DNA from: Verrucomicrobiota bacterium
GTDB taxonomy: Bacteria > Verrucomicrobiota > Verrucomicrobiia > Opitutales > Opitutaceae
Direction of reading: 5' to 3'
Assembly: GCA_019510185.1 (NCBI GenBank)
Contig: JAEKKV010000018.1
Location: 44,582-108,581, forward strand
Length of the DNA: 64,000 nt
Both the position numbers and the translations under genes were made by a program. The stretch's first letter is position 1. Every line of letters starts with the position of its first letter. Below the pieces are notes generated by a model. That model did not search any database. It saw nothing but the letters and a program-made list of their open reading frames with translations, and was not told the DNA's origin. Below, piece after piece: positions 61,728 through 64,000 of the stretch.

Positions 61728-62201
61728 ATGTATCACAACGGCCTGCAATGGGAGAACCTGGCGATTCAGTTGATCGATCTCTGCAGCACGCTGGGCGAAG
61801 GAACGGCCTCGTTTCCCGGCACGTGGCAACCAACCCTGCCGAGCGGACCGACTCAGGTGGCAGCGGAGGCGTGGCGGGAAATTGAAGCCGGGTATCGTGA
61901 AAGCATTCATGCGGCCGCGCGAGCGGCGATAGGAACAGCGCAGGTGCCAGATCCGACACTCGAGATCCTTTACTTTCTCAATCTGCGCCTCTGCGCCGCG
62001 CTCCACCACGTCGAGGCGATGTTCGTCATCAAAGACGAGAAGCCGGTGAGTCTGTGGGCATTCCCGGCGCTCCCTCCGGAAAAAATCATGGAGTGGTTGC
62101 TGACCGAATGGGCCGACGATCACGCCCTCATGACTGCTTTTCCCTCACTGGACGCTCTCTGCACCGAGAACGCCTCTTCGCTCTTCGCCCCTTCCCTTTA
62201 G
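61728..62201 (+). CDS. Small protein of unknown function
   Basis: I do not recognise this 157-residue protein. ATG 61728 begins MYHNGLQWENLAIQLIDLCS and the protein is mostly helical and without a signal peptide or membrane helix. The segment YFLNLRLCAALHHVEAMFVI, with paired His residues, lies in the middle. The frame continues upstream to 61623 but that part is Pro/Arg-rich. It lies 13 bases before the prepilin-like gene and is probably cotranscribed with it; an assembly partner is possible, without evidence. Confidence 0.6.
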   Translation: MYHNGLQWENLAIQLIDLCSTLGEGTASFPGTWQPTLPSGPTQVAAEAWREIEAGYRESIHAAARAAIGTAQVPDPTLEILYFLNLRLCAALHHVEAMFVIKDEKPVSLWAFPALPPEKIMEWLLTEWADDHALMTAFPSLDALCTENASSLFAPSL

Positions 62202-62214
62202 TTCAAAGCGCCCC

Positions 62215-64000
62215 ATGCCTGCTCGCTTCCTACCCATCGGCCGCCCCGGTTGCCGTCGGCCCCGCCCATCCCGCCAACGCGGCTTCGCGTTGCTGATCAC
62301 GATCACGCTGCTGTCGTTTTTAGTACTCCTGCTGGTAAGCCTTGCGGCACTTACGCGGGTCGAGACCCAGGTTGCCGGCAACAGCCAGCAACTCGCCCAA
62401 GCGCGGCAGAACGCACTCCTGGCGTTGAACATCGCGCTCGGCCAGTTGCAAAAAACCGCCGGCCCCGACCAGCGCGTGACGGCCACGGCGGATCTGGTGG
62501 CGGGTGGGGGCGGTGCTCGCCTCAGCAATGGTTTTACCCCTTCTTCGGCCCTCACCGACACGCTGGCGCCTCCCTCGAGCAGCAATCTTGCAGATAAGAA
62601 CAAAAAGCCAAAAAACCTGACCGCGGTTCAGGCCGGCACTCGTTTTTGGACAGGCGTATGGGGTAACCGCGATGCTTCCGCCGATATCTATCAAGCGACC
62701 CCCCGCCCTTATTTTCTTAACTGGCTCGTGAGCGGCAACGAGAGCCGCACCTTTACGGCAGATGCTACCGGGAAAATTACCCTCTCAGACGGAGCCAGCG
62801 CCACCTTCCTGCCAAGTCTTCTGGCCAAAGAAACCAACGGCAACGCCATCAGCATCAGCACCACCGCAACCACCGCGTTAACCCTGGGTGGCACCACCCC
62901 CGCCGTTTTATTGGTCGGTCCGTATACCGCAGGCACGACCGCCCGGAAGCTCGATGCCCCGACTTCCGCTAACATGAATGAAAATCCGGTGGATCGCTAT
63001 GTAGTGGCTCCGCTGGTCGATATCAAAGCCGCGGCGGGTTCTGTTCCCGGTTTGGGCTCGAATGCTGCTCCGGTCATTGGCCGTTACGCCTATTGGATCG
63101 GCGACGAAGGCGTGAAGGCCAAATATAATTTAAAGGATCCCTATAGCACCAAAACTGATCCCTATGCCGACCCTGCCGCGCATTATCGAGCCGCCACCGC
63201 CCAGCGCAGCGGCTTGGAAGCCATGGGCGGTTTCAGCAACTATTCCGCAAATAATACGACGCTCAGCATCAGCAAGGTGATCGCAGCTTCGCAAGTGGGT
63301 ATGGCCGATACGCAACTGGCTGCAGCTGACGCGCAAAGTCACTTTCACGATTATACCACGACCTCCCGCGGAGTGCTGGCCGACTCCCAGAATGGCGGCC
63401 TTCGCAAGGACCTTACTTATCTACTAGCGGCACCGACGTTTTCATTGTCCGGTCAATCCATCATTCCGGCAACCCCGACGGACTACCGGCCCAAGCAGGT
63501 TATCGGCGGCGTGACCACGTATTGTCCGACTTGGGATTGGCTGAAATCCTTCAGGGATCTCCCTTCTAAGGCGGGCAACGCCCTCGATTATAATAAATCC
63601 GGGAGCAATGCATCTATCACTATCCAGCCGGCCACTGCGACCCAAATGGGGGTCGCCCCTGTCATCACCTTCGTCCGCATTTTTATTGAAGCCAATATCA
63701 TTGGCGATCACGTGGAATTTCATACGCGATTGGCGGTGATTTTAGGTAATCCCTACCCGGTAAATCTCAAGGGTAGTAATCTCAAGTTGAAATTTGAGGC
63801 CGATGATTATTACTACGATACTGGACTTGTTGCTAATAAACAGGATTCTGTCTGCGGAATCGCTTTATATAAAGGTGGTGCCCAGCTTGCCTTTGACGGC
63901 CAAACCAACATCCCCAAGTTCCCGCTTTATCCTACTGCGGCCCATAACGCTTCGATCACGGGAATAACTCAATCTGCCCAATCCCTCCTAGGTCAGGTTA
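62215..64000 (+). CDS. Prepilin-like PilX/Verru_Chthon-type protein (3' end beyond the window)
   Basis: A frame of at least 595 codons without a stop, cut by the right edge. A short basic stretch ends in RQRGFALLITITLLSFLVLL (Gly at the processing site followed by Phe and a hydrophobic helix), a prepilin-type N-terminus. It continues ARQNALLALNIALGQLQKTA, then GRYAYWIGDEGVKAKYN, features of the large PilX-like or 'Verru_Chthon cassette' proteins known from Verrucomicrobiota. Mature function is unknown; a secretion-pseudopilus or surface role is likely. The gene continues past 64000, so the C-terminus is not visible. Confidence 0.8.
   Translation, partial: MPARFLPIGRPGCRRPRPSRQRGFALLITITLLSFLVLLLVSLAALTRVETQVAGNSQQLAQARQNALLALNIALGQLQKTAGPDQRVTATADLVAGGGGARLSNGFTPSSALTDTLAPPSSSNLADKNKKPKNLTAVQAGTRFWTGVWGNRDASADIYQATPRPYFLNWLVSGNESRTFTADATGKITLSDGASATFLPSLLAKETNGNAISISTTATTALTLGGTTPAVLLVGPYTAGTTARKLDAPTSANMNENPVDRYVVAPLVDIKAAAGSVPGLGSNAAPVIGRYAYWIGDEGVKAKYNLKDPYSTKTDPYADPAAHYRAATAQRSGLEAMGGFSNYSANNTTLSISKVIAASQVGMADTQLAAADAQSHFHDYTTTSRGVLADSQNGGLRKDLTYLLAAPTFSLSGQSIIPATPTDYRPKQVIGGVTTYCPTWDWLKSFRDLPSKAGNALDYNKSGSNASITIQPATATQMGVAPVITFVRIFIEANIIGDHVEFHTRLAVILGNPYPVNLKGSNLKLKFEADDYYYDTGLVANKQDSVCGIALYKGGAQLAFDGQTNIPKFPLYPTAAHNASITGITQSAQSLLGQV

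Overview
The window is a high-GC bacterial chromosome segment of housekeeping and accessory genes. It has no phage, IS element or CRISPR array that I could recognise. Several traits point to Verrucomicrobiota, most likely an Opitutaceae-type member: an exported beta-strand-repeat protein with a PEP-CTERM tail, a prepilin-like PilX/Verru_Chthon-type protein, a Reg_prop/Y_Y_Y sensor kinase, DUF4013 and DUF3857 membrane proteins, and frequent GTG starts. This placement is inference; there is no rRNA in the window.

Layout. 1-7931 (minus strand): a run reading pyrF, ispD, ispF, oppA, oppB, oppC, an MsbA-like exporter, a DUF721 protein, and the first codons of a probable rpsO. 8035-10798 (plus): ispE and ptsI. 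10832-14344 (minus): a prenyl synthase and a DUF3857-transglutaminase-DUF2569 fusion. 14385-16996 (plus): three envelope proteins of unknown role. 17012-19282 (minus): phosphotransacetylase as two genes, one regulatory (AAA/DRTGG) and one catalytic. 19383-25343: murJ, an SBF-like transporter, a TetR regulator with a nitroreductase, a pseudouridine synthase, a quinone-oxidoreductase-like MDR protein and a VF530 protein. 25400-25475: tRNA-Phe. 25532-27961 (minus): a SNF2 helicase.

28118-37518 is one long plus-strand run: ECF sigma factor and probable anti-sigma, DoxX-like, YHS, DinB and NRDE proteins, a DedA/VTT-ATP-grasp fusion, an OlsB-like and an OlsA/PlsC-like acyltransferase (probable ornithine-lipid synthesis), a CHASE2 adenylate/guanylate cyclase and a FecR protein, closed by a strong terminator. 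37627-44360 holds a HAD phosphatase, prfA-prmC, the Prc protease, a rhomboid protease and a ferredoxin.

44437-50048 is a compact biotin operon: bioA, bioB, a bioD-bioF fusion, a small BioH/BioG-like hydrolase and bioC. Four of the five genes overlap a neighbour by 4 to 17 nt, and a BirA-like inverted repeat lies upstream. After it come an M3 oligopeptidase, a membrane zinc peptidase, a DUF2167 protein, an M50 peptidase, a Reg_prop sensor kinase with a LuxR-type response regulator, a PEP-CTERM beta-repeat protein, a small unknown protein and a prepilin-like protein cut by the window end.

The most interesting items are the DedA-ATP-grasp fusion beside the ornithine-lipid genes, the bioDF fusion operon with its own small esterase candidate, the split phosphotransacetylase, and a possible structured leader before rpsO.
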